Shown here: piece after piece, positions 25,984-35,517 of the stretch
Layout: the number at the start of each line of letters is the position of its first letter
Numbering within the stretch: the first letter of the stretch is position 1
NCBI RefSeq assembly: GCF_031453555.1
Contig: NZ_JAVIZM010000001.1
Coordinates: 4,223,001-4,287,000 of the forward strand
DNA: 64,000 nt
Origin: Bacillus sp. SLBN-46
Lineage (GTDB): Bacteria > Bacillota > Bacilli > Bacillales > Cytobacillaceae
Reading direction: 5' to 3'
Translations under genes and position numbers: made by a program
Notes under the pieces: generated by a model
Databases searched by the model: none
What the model saw: only the letters and a program-made list of their open reading frames with translations
What the model was told of the DNA's origin: nothing

Positions 25984-28215
25984 TTGGAGAAAAAATGGAT
26001 GGAAAATTACGGAAATGCAGTCAGTGGTAAAAAAGGAAGATGGATTGTCCTTTTGGCTTGGCTCGTCCTTGCCGCTGTTCTAAACGTGACTCTTCCTCAA
26101 GCCAATTCGCAAAAGAATGAAATGGCACCAAATTTAGAGGAGGAAACTTGGTCGGAGCAAGCAAATAAAATTGCCGAGAAGGAATTTCCAGCAAGTTCAG
26201 GGACTCCTGCGCTCCTAACCTGGTACCGAGCTTCAGGGATTACAGACAATGATCTTTCACTTATTCAGCAATATACAAAGGAAGTAACGGAAAATCCAGT
26301 TTCATCCCAAGATACAATTGTTCCTTTTTATCAGTTCCCACTCCCTGTACTAAAGGAACAGTTATCTAAGGATGGAACAACACTCATTTTGCCCCTAAGC
26401 TTTAAAAAGGGAGCAGACAAGGAAAAGATTGCAGAAGGAATAAAACAATTAAAAGATAAATCAGCTTCGATATTTTCAACAGATCCAACGAAAGCAAAAA
26501 TTAAAGATGCAAACAAGTTAGTTCTGCGGGTAACAGGTCCTGCCGGTATCGCACAAGATGCAACAGAGCTCTTTAGTCAGGGAGACCTTTCCCTACTTCT
26601 CGGAACAGTCGCTATTGTCCTAGTACTTTTATTAGTCATTTATCGCTCTCCTATTTTAGCTTTCATTCCTTTACTTGGAGTTGGTATTGCTTATGGTGTC
26701 ATAAGCCCAATACTTGGTGGAATTGGTAAGGCAGGCTGGGTTGTTTTTGATTCACAAGCACTTTCTATCATGACCGTACTCCTTTTTGGAGCTGGTACAG
26801 ATTATTGCTTATTTCTCATATCTAGATTCAGAAGCTATTTAGAAGTGGAAAAAGATAAACGTGCGGCAATGATTCGCTCCTTAAAAGGTTCGTCCGGAGC
26901 CATTGCTATGAGTGGTCTAACCGTTGTTTTTTCATTGTTAGTGTTATTGTTATCAAAATACGGTGCCATCCATCGTTTTGCTATTCCTTTTAGCGTATCC
27001 ATATTAATTATGATGATTGCCAGCTTAACCTTGATTCCAGCCCTATTAAGCATTTTTGGCAGAGTCTCCTTCTTCCCGCTCATACCTCGTACAACAGAGA
27101 TGCAAGAAGAACGGGCACGTAAGAAAGGAAAATCCATACCAGTAAAAAGAAAGAAAGAAGGGTTTGGATTAAAGCTTGGAAATTTCATTATTAAAAGACC
27201 GAAGTTTCTAATGACGGCTACCATTCTTTTTCTAGGTGTATTCGCTTTATTCTCAACTAAGATTCAATATACGTACGATACCTTATCTTCATTTCCAAAG
27301 GATATGCCATCAAGAGAGGGATTTGATTTAATTGCTGAGCACTTCAATCCTGGTGAGCTTGCCCCTGTTCAAGTGATCCTGCAAACAGACGGGAAAGAAA
27401 GTTCAGTTAAAACTGGTGTAGAAAAGCTGCCATACGTAGCACATGTCTCTGATCCAAATCAAGGAGCCCAGGAGCAAAATATCGTTAGCTACAATGTGGA
27501 ATTAGACGTTAATCCATACTCAAATGAAGCCATGGATTATATCCCTGACCTCCGAAAGAAGATTGAATCTATCATGAAAAATGATGGTATTGCTGATACT
27601 TCTAAAAAAGTTTGGATAGGTGGTCAAACTGCCGTACAATTTGATACCAGACAAACGACAACAGATGATGCATTTGTTATCATCCCCATTGTTATTGGTA
27701 TCATTGCCTTACTATTATTAGTCTATCTTCGTTCAATTACTAGCATGCTTTATTTAATAGGAACGGTTCTGTTGTCATACTTCAGTGCGCTTGGCCTTGG
27801 TTGGGTCGTTTTGCATTATCTATTTGATGTAGACGCAATCCAAGGATTTATTCCTCTTTATTCCTTTGTATTTATTGTCGCATTAGGGGAAGATTACAAC
27901 ATCTTTATGATTTCGAGTATTTGGAAAAAGAGCAAGGAAATGCCTCTGCTTCAAGCCATTAAAGAAGGAGTGGCTGAATCTGGTGCTGTAATTACTTCTG
28001 CGGGACTAATTCTCGCAGGAACTTTTGCCATTTTAACTACTCTGCCAATTCAAGTACTAGTCCACTTTGGCACAATCACAGCAATCGGTGTCTTGTTAGA
28101 CACATTTATTGTTCGTCCATTACTAGTTCCTGCGCTTACGGTGCTACTCGGAAAATGGGCATTCTGGCCCTCCAAACGGAACTTGTTAGCAGTCGAACGG
28201 AACACAGAAAAATAA
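25984..28215 (+). CDS. MMPL-family (RND-like) membrane exporter
   Basis: 743 residues, twelve predicted helices in two repeats. Each repeat has a large extracytoplasmic loop and the MMPL core: MTVLLFGAGTDYCLFLISRF in the first and FVFIVALGEDYNIFMISSI in the second. In this family the paired Asp/Tyr residues of these helices carry the proton-relay function. Likely exports a lipid, antibiotic or membrane-active compound, as B. subtilis YdfJ relatives do. The start is TTG after TTGGAGTGAACTACA. Controlled by the upstream TetR. Confidence 0.88.
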   Translation: MEKKWMENYGNAVSGKKGRWIVLLAWLVLAAVLNVTLPQANSQKNEMAPNLEEETWSEQANKIAEKEFPASSGTPALLTWYRASGITDNDLSLIQQYTKEVTENPVSSQDTIVPFYQFPLPVLKEQLSKDGTTLILPLSFKKGADKEKIAEGIKQLKDKSASIFSTDPTKAKIKDANKLVLRVTGPAGIAQDATELFSQGDLSLLLGTVAIVLVLLLVIYRSPILAFIPLLGVGIAYGVISPILGGIGKAGWVVFDSQALSIMTVLLFGAGTDYCLFLISRFRSYLEVEKDKRAAMIRSLKGSSGAIAMSGLTVVFSLLVLLLSKYGAIHRFAIPFSVSILIMMIASLTLIPALLSIFGRVSFFPLIPRTTEMQEERARKKGKSIPVKRKKEGFGLKLGNFIIKRPKFLMTATILFLGVFALFSTKIQYTYDTLSSFPKDMPSREGFDLIAEHFNPGELAPVQVILQTDGKESSVKTGVEKLPYVAHVSDPNQGAQEQNIVSYNVELDVNPYSNEAMDYIPDLRKKIESIMKNDGIADTSKKVWIGGQTAVQFDTRQTTTDDAFVIIPIVIGIIALLLLVYLRSITSMLYLIGTVLLSYFSALGLGWVVLHYLFDVDAIQGFIPLYSFVFIVALGEDYNIFMISSIWKKSKEMPLLQAIKEGVAESGAVITSAGLILAGTFAILTTLPIQVLVHFGTITAIGVLLDTFIVRPLLVPALTVLLGKWAFWPSKRNLLAVERNTEK

Positions 28216-28223
28216 CAAAGCAA

Positions 28224-28250
28224 AAAGCAGTGGAAAAATTCCACTGCTTT
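28224..28250. terminator. Bidirectional terminator
   Basis: A perfect 10-bp stem (28224-28233 with 28241-28250) between convergent MMPL and permease genes. Confidence 0.8.
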
Positions 28251-28258
28251 CTTTTCCA

Positions 28259-29659
28259 TTAGCTTACACGTTTTTTCGATGAGGATTGAAGGGATTCTTT
28301 CTTATGGAATCCTTTCATATAGTAAACTGCCACCAAGAATACTAAAAATAGCGGCCCAATTACTAACGCAATTCGAGTATCTGGATTATATACCATCAAA
28401 CCAATAACAAAAGCTAAAAACGCTAAGGCAATATAAGAGGTATAAGGGAAGAACGGCACCTTATATTTTAATGTTTTTATTTCACTTGGCTTTAACGTTT
28501 TACGGTAACGAATTTGTGATAAAAGGATGACGGCCCATGTCCAAATAGCTCCGAATGTAGCAATACTCGTAACCCATGTAAAGACTTTTGCCGGAACAAT
28601 ATAATTTAAGACAACACCGATTAACAAAGCACCAGCAGAAGCTATAACAGCCATGCCTGGAACACCATTTTTCGTAACCTTACCAAAATTCTTCGGTGCT
28701 TCTCCATGCTCTGCAAGGTTAAACAACATTCTTGCGGTACTAAAAATTCCACTATTACAAGATGAAAGTGCAGCTGTCAGTACAACGAAGTTAATAATTC
28801 CTGCTGCACCGGGGATTCCAATTTTCTCAAATGTAAGTACAAACGGACTTCCCTTTGTTCCAATTTCTTCCCAAGGATAGATAGACATGATCACGAACAA
28901 AGCACCTACGTAAAAAATAAGAATACGCCAGAACACAGAATCAATGGCCCTTGCAAGAGATTTTTCTGGATTCTTTACCTCACCTGCAGTAACACCAATC
29001 ATTTCAATGCCAAGGTATGCAAACATAACCATCTGTAATGACAGTAAAACCCCCTTTATTCCATTAGGGAATAAACCGCCATGTTGCCATAAATTATGAA
29101 TACCAGTTGCAATTCCGCCATTTCCTAACCCGAAGAAAATCATCCCCGCTCCGACAACGATCATCGCCAGAATTGTAACAATTTTAATCAATGCAAACCA
29201 AAATTCGAGTTCTCCATATGCTTTTACTGCAAGAAAATTAACCGTAGCCATGATGACAAGAGCTGCTAACGCCCAAATCCAGCGTGGAACATCCGGATAC
29301 CAATATTCCATATAGATTCCAACGGCTGTAATCTCTGCCATACAGGTTACTACCCATAGGAACCAATAGTTCCAGCCTGTAATGTACCCTGCAAGTGGTC
29401 CTAAATAGTCTCTTGCATACTTACTAAATGACCCTGCAACAGGTTTTTGAATAGCCATTTCCCCAAGGGCCCTCATAATAAAAAACATGATTAAACCACT
29501 AAATGCATATCCAATCAGAATCCCAGGTCCAGCCATTTTGATCGCTGTTGCAGACCCAAGAAATAATCCCACTCCAATAGCTGCTCCTAATGACATTAAC
29601 GTAATATGTCTTTCTTCTAATCCACGATGAAGTTCTTTCCCATGAGTGTTATTACTCAT
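28259..29659 (-). CDS. Amino acid permease of the APC family, probably alanine/serine type
   Basis: 466 residues, twelve helices, beginning with the APC signature LMSLGAAIGVGLFLGSATAI and containing LQMVMFAYLGIEMIGVTAGE. It belongs to the amino acid transporter group of B. subtilis AapA and E. coli CycA. It sits divergently from adeR-ald-alr, which suggests D- or L-alanine as substrate; this is inference from context. The start follows AAGGGGAGGTTATGAT. Confidence 0.88.
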   Translation of the reverse strand: MSNNTHGKELHRGLEERHITLMSLGAAIGVGLFLGSATAIKMAGPGILIGYAFSGLIMFFIMRALGEMAIQKPVAGSFSKYARDYLGPLAGYITGWNYWFLWVVTCMAEITAVGIYMEYWYPDVPRWIWALAALVIMATVNFLAVKAYGELEFWFALIKIVTILAMIVVGAGMIFFGLGNGGIATGIHNLWQHGGLFPNGIKGVLLSLQMVMFAYLGIEMIGVTAGEVKNPEKSLARAIDSVFWRILIFYVGALFVIMSIYPWEEIGTKGSPFVLTFEKIGIPGAAGIINFVVLTAALSSCNSGIFSTARMLFNLAEHGEAPKNFGKVTKNGVPGMAVIASAGALLIGVVLNYIVPAKVFTWVTSIATFGAIWTWAVILLSQIRYRKTLKPSEIKTLKYKVPFFPYTSYIALAFLAFVIGLMVYNPDTRIALVIGPLFLVFLVAVYYMKGFHKKESLQSSSKKRVS

Positions 29660-30038
29660 ATCATAACCTCCCCTTGATCATCAAACCTCTAATTTTCCCA
29701 TTCTCCACTTTGTTAAAACTCACAATTTCCTTTAATAATAGGTACATCCGATAATAATAAAACTTTCTTAAAATATAAATAATACTATTATTTTTAAGGA
29801 AAATCATTATTTTTTTAGCTCTAATCCTCCTTTTCAGAATGTGTTAGCGCTTACAAATTAGTATTTACGAAAATAAATACTATTGTGACAAATACTCGAA
29901 ATTATCTTAACATTTTTGTGAACAAAGTTTTTTGTAGAAATACGAGAAATTTCTACATTTTTTTTGTAAAATTAAACAAAGACAAAGTAACCAATGCACA
30001 AGTAATTGACTATTTCCATTATTGTGGAGGAAACGATT
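29660..30038. other. Divergent regulatory region between permease and adeR
   Basis: 379 bases, very AT-rich, no ORF. It holds a perfect cre site at 29842-29855 and presumably both divergent promoters, which I could not place securely. Confidence 0.6.
29842..29855. promoter_or_regulatory. CcpA cre site
   Basis: TGTTAGCGCTTACA fits the consensus TGNNARCGNWWWCA at every position. It is about 185 bases from both the permease and adeR starts, so carbon catabolite control of either or both is expected. Confidence 0.75.
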
Positions 30039-31280
30039 TTGAACACAAGACATCATCATGATCCATTTAAAATAGCCTTTGAAAGTCTAGATGAATTTGC
30101 CGATATCATTAGTCAGGTTCTAATGTGTCCAATCACTATTGAAGATGCGAATCATCGCCTTCTTGCCTATAGTACACATGACGAACGGACAGATCCTGCT
30201 AGAATATCTACAATTATTGGTCGAAGAGTTCCAGAAAAAGTAATCAATCAATTATGGAAAGAAGGGACCATTCCTGCCCTATTAAAAACGGATGAACCTA
30301 TTCGTGTGAAAAGTATGAATGATATAGGTCTTGGGGATAGAGTGGCGATATCGATTTGGAAGCAGGATGAGGTATTAGGATTTATTTGGGCCATAGAGAT
30401 TGATAAAACATTAACGGAAGAGGACTTTACCCTGTTAAAAAAGGCCGCAGATGCGGTAAAAAATAAACTGTTACAGCTCCAAACTAGAAAAAATAAAAAA
30501 GAAGAACACTCCCAAGAATTCTTTTGGAAACTATTAACTGAGCACTTAAAAGAGAAAGAAGAGATTATTCAGCACTTTCAAACATTGCAAATTACTCCCC
30601 CATCCTCTTTTGCTGTTTTTGTTTTTCAGTTTCAACAAAATATCACAACTAAAGAAGAACATGAAATTTCTTATCTATTAAAGACAGCTCAGCGAATGAA
30701 GATTCTGCTAAATACCATTGACTGTAACCAACTGATCTTATTGGTACAAGCATCTCATATCGAGAATCCCTTACAAGAACTTGATCATTTTGCTGAAAAC
30801 TTCCTTTTAAAAATGAACGACCGATATGGAATGAAGAATATCCATCCGGTCTATAGCAGTATTTATGATGACTTTCAAAAAATAGGAAAGGCCTATAAGG
30901 AAGCATTAGTGGTTTTATCCATAAAAGAAAAATTCCCTATAGAAACGAAGAAAATCTTTAGTTATCAACGACTGGGAATTTATCAGCTCTTTGAAATGAT
31001 CCTTGAGAACAGAAAAAATGAAGCATACGAAAATTACGCATTAAAAAGAATCCAAGAATATGACCAAAAACATAAAAGCAATCTCATTGAAACGTTAGAG
31101 GTCTTTTTAAATAAGGATTCAAACATTAATGATGCAGCCAAGGAATTAAATGTCCATGCAAACACACTAAATTATCGACTCAAACGCATTACTGAGATTG
31201 GTGAAGTTAATTTCAAGGACACCAATCAAAAAATTATGCTTTTTCTCGATTTGAAGTTAGCCAAATACCAGGGGATTTGA
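30039..31280 (+). CDS. adeR: PucR-family activator AdeR of alanine dehydrogenase
   Basis: 413 residues from the TTG at 30039, after GTGGAGGAAACGATT; extension to 30006 reads through the SD. The N-terminal domain (MCPITIEDANHRLLAYSTHD) is a sensory region, and the C-terminal helix-turn-helix (SNINDAAKELNVHANTLNYRLKR) is the PucR/CdaR type. It lies directly before ald, the arrangement of B. subtilis adeR-ald, where AdeR activates ald in response to alanine. Confidence 0.88.
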   Translation: MNTRHHHDPFKIAFESLDEFADIISQVLMCPITIEDANHRLLAYSTHDERTDPARISTIIGRRVPEKVINQLWKEGTIPALLKTDEPIRVKSMNDIGLGDRVAISIWKQDEVLGFIWAIEIDKTLTEEDFTLLKKAADAVKNKLLQLQTRKNKKEEHSQEFFWKLLTEHLKEKEEIIQHFQTLQITPPSSFAVFVFQFQQNITTKEEHEISYLLKTAQRMKILLNTIDCNQLILLVQASHIENPLQELDHFAENFLLKMNDRYGMKNIHPVYSSIYDDFQKIGKAYKEALVVLSIKEKFPIETKKIFSYQRLGIYQLFEMILENRKNEAYENYALKRIQEYDQKHKSNLIETLEVFLNKDSNINDAAKELNVHANTLNYRLKRITEIGEVNFKDTNQKIMLFLDLKLAKYQGI

Positions 31281-31344
31281 ACATTTTGTGAAAATCCCCA
31301 AAAAGAATGAAAATCTTTCTCCTTTCTTAACAAAGAAATTCCTT

Positions 31345-31358
31345 TGTAAACGTTTTAT
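31345..31358. promoter_or_regulatory. Possible degenerate cre site before ald
   Basis: TGTAAACGTTTTAT matches the first eleven defined or degenerate positions of the cre consensus but not the final CA. It lies 51 bases before the ald start. Confidence 0.35.
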
Positions 31359-31408
31359 ACTTTAGCCATAGCAAATCAATTCAATGTTTCAAGGGGAGGA
31401 AATAGATA

Positions 31409-32542
31409 ATGTTTATTGGGGTTCCTAAAGAAATTAAAAATAATGAAAATCGTGTAGCTCTTACTCCAGCTGGTGTTGTTTCATTTTTAAATGCTGGTCA
31501 TACCGTTTTAATTGAAAAGGACGCTGGAATTGGAAGCGGTTTCACTAATGAAGATTATGCTAAAGCTGGTGCTGAGATTATTGATACAGCGGAGCAAGTA
31601 TGGACTAAAGCTGAAATGATCATGAAGGTTAAAGAGCCTTTATCAAGTGAATACAAGTACTTCCGTCAAGGGTTAATTTTATTTACTTATTTACACCTTG
31701 CAGCAGAACCTGCATTAGCAGAAGCATTAAAGCAGTCAGGCGTAATTGCCATTGCTTATGAAACTGTATCAGTTAACAGAACTCTTCCGCTTCTTACACC
31801 AATGAGTGAAGTAGCAGGACGTATGGCTGCTCAAATTGGCGCACAGTTCTTACAAAAAAATAACGGCGGACAAGGAATCCTGCTTGCAGGTGTACCAGGT
31901 GTGAACCGCGGGAAAGTAACCATTGTTGGTGGCGGTATCGTTGGTACAAATGCAGCTAAAATGGCGATTGGCCTTGGTGCTGATGTAACTATTATCGATT
32001 TAAGTGCAGACCGTCTCCGTCAGCTTGATGATATTTTCGGAAATCAAATCAAAACATTAATGTCTAATCCATTCAATATCGCTGAGGCAGTAGCTGAAGC
32101 TGACCTTTTAATTGGTGCAGTATTAATTCCAGGTGCAAAAGCGCCTAAGCTTGTGACTGAAGAAATGGTTAAGGCAATGAAGCCTGGTTCCGTGATTGTC
32201 GACGTAGCTATCGACCAAGGTGGAATTGTTGAATCAATCGATCATGTAACAACACATGATAACCCAACATTTGTTAAGCATGGTGTCGTACACTATTCTG
32301 TAGCAAATATGCCTGGAGCGGTTCCAAGAACATCTACCATTGCCCTAACAAACGTTACGGTGCCATACGCATTACAGATTGCTAACAAAGGGGTATTTAA
32401 GGCTATTTCTGAAAATGCTGCTTTATTGCTTGGTGTGAACGTGGCTAACGGTGAAATCACTTATGAAGCAGTGGCAAAAGATCTAGGCTATGACTATGTA
32501 ACAGTAGAAAAAGCATTAGAAAAAGAACTAGCTGCTAACTAA
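31409..32542 (+). CDS. ald: Alanine dehydrogenase
   Basis: 377 residues, full length. Catalyses NAD-dependent oxidative deamination of L-alanine to pyruvate. Conserved N-terminal [20 protein letters not shown], then the Rossmann stretch [20 protein letters not shown] and VDVAIDQGG at the active site. The start follows AAGGGGAGGAAATAGATA. AdeR lies upstream and an alanine racemase downstream, making a D-/L-alanine degradation set. Confidence 0.97.
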   Translation: MFIGVPKEIKNNENRVALTPAGVVSFLNAGHTVLIEKDAGIGSGFTNEDYAKAGAEIIDTAEQVWTKAEMIMKVKEPLSSEYKYFRQGLILFTYLHLAAEPALAEALKQSGVIAIAYETVSVNRTLPLLTPMSEVAGRMAAQIGAQFLQKNNGGQGILLAGVPGVNRGKVTIVGGGIVGTNAAKMAIGLGADVTIIDLSADRLRQLDDIFGNQIKTLMSNPFNIAEAVAEADLLIGAVLIPGAKAPKLVTEEMVKAMKPGSVIVDVAIDQGGIVESIDHVTTHDNPTFVKHGVVHYSVANMPGAVPRTSTIALTNVTVPYALQIANKGVFKAISENAALLLGVNVANGEITYEAVAKDLGYDYVTVEKALEKELAAN

Positions 32543-32552
32543 TAATTCATTT

Positions 32553-32586
32553 ATCCCCTCGAGATAACTCTTGAGGGGATTTTTTC
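32553..32586 (+). terminator. Terminator of ald
   Basis: An 8-bp GC-rich stem (32553-32560 with 32573-32580) and six T residues. The alr SD follows, so alr is either read through or has its own promoter. Confidence 0.75.
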
Positions 32587-32607
32587 TTTATAGGGAGATG
32601 GTATTAA

Positions 32608-33792
32608 ATGCATCGAAAGAGTTACCGTGATACTTGGGCCGAAGTATCGCTTGACCATATTCAAGCTAATGTGATTCAGTTCAGACAATTTATCCAACAA
32701 CAATCTAAACTAATGGCTGTCGTGAAGGCAGATGGATATGGACATGGGGCAGTTGAAGTCGCTAAAGCTGCCATTTTGGCAGGTGCAGACTATTTAGGGG
32801 TGGCTCTTTTAGATGAAGCTATTCAGCTTAGAGAGGCTGGAATAGTAACACCCATTCTCATTCTAGGTTATACGCCTCCTCGATCAGTTAAAGAAGCAAT
32901 TCAGTACAACATTACATTAACTGTATTTGATGATGAAGTATTGGACAAAATTATCTTCCAATCTGCTCAATTAGGTAAAACTGCATATGTCCATTTAAAG
33001 ATTGATACTGGCATGTCTAGAATTGGTGTGACTTCCTCTGAAGAGGCATTACTTCTTGCCGAAAAAGTTATGACTGCTGAATTCGTATATCTTGAAGGGA
33101 TTTTTACTCATTTCTCCAATGCGGACAATGAGGATCCCACTTATACTTATAAGCAGTTACAAAAGTTCGAATCAATCTTGGCCTATTTGGACAGCAAGCA
33201 AATTCCTATTCCAATTAAGCATTGTTGTAATAGTGCTGCCACTATGAATTTTCCAGAAATGCATATGGATATGGTCAGAATTGGGATCGCCTTGTACGGT
33301 TTGTATCCAGATAAGACTTTAAAAAGTCACCCTATTCAACTAAAGCAAGCCATGAGTCTGAAAACTAGAATTGCTGCGTTAAAAAATGTAAAAGTTTCTC
33401 AGCCAATTAGCTATGGATGTACTTGGAGTCCAGAAAAAGATAGTAAGATTGCCACTCTTCCAATCGGATATGCTGACGGCCTTTCCCGTCTTCTTTCAAA
33501 TAAAGGAAAGGTTTTAATTCGTGATCAGCATGCTAAGATTACAGGCCGGGTATGTATGGACCAAACAATGATTGATATAACGGGGATAGAAAATTGCACG
33601 GTAAGTGATGAAGTGACCATTTTTGGGAACAGCCACTCCTCCTTTCAATCCATAGATCAACTGGCAGAATGGATGGGCACCATTAATTACGAGGTCGTTT
33701 GTTTGATTGGGAAACGAGTACCAAGAGTATATTTATTTAAGAAAGACTCAGTTGATCTTGAAGTAAATAAACATAAATGCAATGTTAGCTAA
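32608..33792 (+). CDS. alr: Alanine racemase, probably catabolic
   Basis: 394 residues. PLP-binding lysine in KLMAVVKADGYGHGAVEVA (about residue 43), the arginine-containing KIDTGMSRIGV, and the C-terminal IGYADGLSR and GRVCMDQTMIDIT. Interconverts L- and D-alanine. Placement after ald suggests it feeds D-alanine into degradation rather than supplying the cell wall, but either is possible. The start follows TATAGGGAGATGGTATTAA. Confidence 0.93.
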   Translation: MHRKSYRDTWAEVSLDHIQANVIQFRQFIQQQSKLMAVVKADGYGHGAVEVAKAAILAGADYLGVALLDEAIQLREAGIVTPILILGYTPPRSVKEAIQYNITLTVFDDEVLDKIIFQSAQLGKTAYVHLKIDTGMSRIGVTSSEEALLLAEKVMTAEFVYLEGIFTHFSNADNEDPTYTYKQLQKFESILAYLDSKQIPIPIKHCCNSAATMNFPEMHMDMVRIGIALYGLYPDKTLKSHPIQLKQAMSLKTRIAALKNVKVSQPISYGCTWSPEKDSKIATLPIGYADGLSRLLSNKGKVLIRDQHAKITGRVCMDQTMIDITGIENCTVSDEVTIFGNSHSSFQSIDQLAEWMGTINYEVVCLIGKRVPRVYLFKKDSVDLEVNKHKCNVS

Positions 33793-33793
33793 C

Positions 33794-33828
33794 AAATAAT
33801 CCCTCTTATAACACAAGAGGGATTATTT
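33794..33828. terminator. Bidirectional terminator
   Basis: A perfect 14-bp stem (33794-33807 with 33815-33828) between convergent alr and the EcsC gene. Confidence 0.85.
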
Positions 33829-34632
33829 CATTGGGCTTTTTTGTTCTATCCGTTCTAATATTCTCCTTTTCTGATATAGCATAATACTTGTTTCAGAAAG
33901 ATCGGCTATCATAGACCTGTTTGTAAATGCACCAAAGATCATGCCTGCAATAGGGACCATTTGAAATAATTTTTTCCATCCAAACTGGTCTCTGTATGTG
34001 TAAACAACCTCTCTCCAACCTTGTAACTGTGACATCATTTCACTAGATTGATTCCCTCTTTGATAATAGCTAGCAAGCTCATTAAGTATGGCATTTTTAC
34101 CAACAATATCTGCTGAGGAAAATTGCAAGCATTTCACAATAAATATCCGTTCACTTTTATCGTTCGGATCATACCCATGGATGATTGCAATTTCTTGCAA
34201 TGTTTTTAATGATAAGGCTAGCAGAGCAGGAATATCGATTGCAAGAGTAAAAATCCCTCCAATTCCCGTGCTAGCTCCCTGTAATGTAGCAAATTTCTTT
34301 CTTCTCTCAATTACTCCTTGGCTAATTTTTTTCATTGTATTTAGTGGAATTTCCTTAATATCAGAAACATTATTAATTGATTGATTGGTTTCTTTTTCAA
34401 GAATCTCGTAGATTTTATTTTCATTTATCAAGTATTTTCCACCATTTTGTATGTATGCGCCTAGTTCTTCAAGTAATACCCCAACTTTGTTATGAATAAA
34501 TTGTGGAGTAATTTTATCTAATAATTTAAAAGGCAAACGGCCAATCCGATCCCAAATCCACAGGCCGCTTTGGCTTTTTTCCCATTTCTCAATTATGGAT
34601 AGTTCTCTTAATAATTCTTCTTTTGATTCCAT
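33823..34632 (-). CDS. EcsC-family protein
   Basis: 269 residues. Conserved LQGASTGIGGIFTLAIDIPALLAL hydrophobic stretch and IVKCLQFSS, the core of the EcsC family, which is probably membrane-associated and of unknown biochemical role. It is not next to ecsA/ecsB. The start follows AGAGGTGGATTATAGTTA. Single gene. Confidence 0.82.
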   Translation of the reverse strand: MESKEELLRELSIIEKWEKSQSGLWIWDRIGRLPFKLLDKITPQFIHNKVGVLLEELGAYIQNGGKYLINENKIYEILEKETNQSINNVSDIKEIPLNTMKKISQGVIERRKKFATLQGASTGIGGIFTLAIDIPALLALSLKTLQEIAIIHGYDPNDKSERIFIVKCLQFSSADIVGKNAILNELASYYQRGNQSSEMMSQLQGWREVVYTYRDQFGWKKLFQMVPIAGMIFGAFTNRSMIADLSETSIMLYQKRRILERIEQKSPMK

Positions 34633-34858
34633 TAACTATAATCCACCTCTGTTCATTCATTTTTCAAGTATAAAAATGCATTAACACTATTTTGACCTTT
34701 TTTAAAGTTATATTTACATACGAATAAAATGTAGAATGGATTCACTATATTAAAAAATTGGGTATAAAGTTTTAATACAAGGTTTAAAGCGTTCTGCATA
34801 ATTTCTGCACATTTTTGCAGTAGATTAATGAGTAACTACATTTATGGAGGTAATTACA

Positions 34859-35461
34859 ATGAAAAAGAGTACTATCCTATTTCTTCTTTCCGTGATCACT
34901 GTCTTATTTTTAGCAGCGTGTTCAAATGATAATAACGGGAAAGAACATTCCAATATGAATCATAGTGAGAAGAAAACAGGTCAAGAAAAGAATTCAAGTA
35001 ATATGAATCACGAAAGTATGGAAGGCATGAATCATTCAAGTACGGGTGAAGTACCAGAAGATTTAAAAGAAGCCGAAAATCCAACTTTCAAAGTCGGAAG
35101 TCATGCAATAATTAACGCAGACCATATGGAAGGAATGAATGGTGCAGAAGCAACCATTGTAGGAGCTTATGATACTACTGTTTATACAATTTCTTATACA
35201 CCTACAACCGGTGGAGACAAGGTGACAAATCACAAATGGATTATACATGAAGAAATTAAAGACGCTAGTGACAAGCCCTATAATCCAGGGGATGAAATTA
35301 TCGTAGAGGCAGACCATATGAAGGGGATGAAGGGTGCGACTGCTGTAATAGATTTAGCCCAACAAACAACAGTTTATATGGTTGATTACACACCGACAAC
35401 TGGTGGAGAAAAAGTGACAAATCATAAATGGGTAACAGAAGGCGAACTTACAGCTAAGTAA
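34859..35461 (+). CDS. ydhK: YdhK-family lipoprotein with twin DUF1541 repeats
   Basis: 200 residues from the ATG at 34859 (after TTATGGAGGTAATTACA). Lipobox LAAC near residue 21. A Met/His-rich linker (HSNMNHSEKK, MNHESMEGMNHSS) precedes two copies of a repeat of about 60 residues, each with GSHAIINADHMEGMNGA- or ADHMKGMKGA-type start and TPTTGGxKVTNHKW end. The composition suggests binding of copper, silver or another soft metal outside the membrane; this is inference. It is divergent from the EcsC gene and convergent to a two-component system. Confidence 0.88.
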   Translation: MKKSTILFLLSVITVLFLAACSNDNNGKEHSNMNHSEKKTGQEKNSSNMNHESMEGMNHSSTGEVPEDLKEAENPTFKVGSHAIINADHMEGMNGAEATIVGAYDTTVYTISYTPTTGGDKVTNHKWIIHEEIKDASDKPYNPGDEIIVEADHMKGMKGATAVIDLAQQTTVYMVDYTPTTGGEKVTNHKWVTEGELTAK

Positions 35462-35476
35462 TAATTGTAAAAGTTT

Positions 35477-35513
35477 AAGGAATAGCCCTTACATATTTGG
35501 CTATTCCTTTTTC
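35477..35513. terminator. Bidirectional terminator
   Basis: A perfect 11-bp stem (35477-35487 with 35499-35509) and T-run between ydhK and the convergent kinase gene. Confidence 0.8.
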
Positions 35514-35517
35514 ACTA

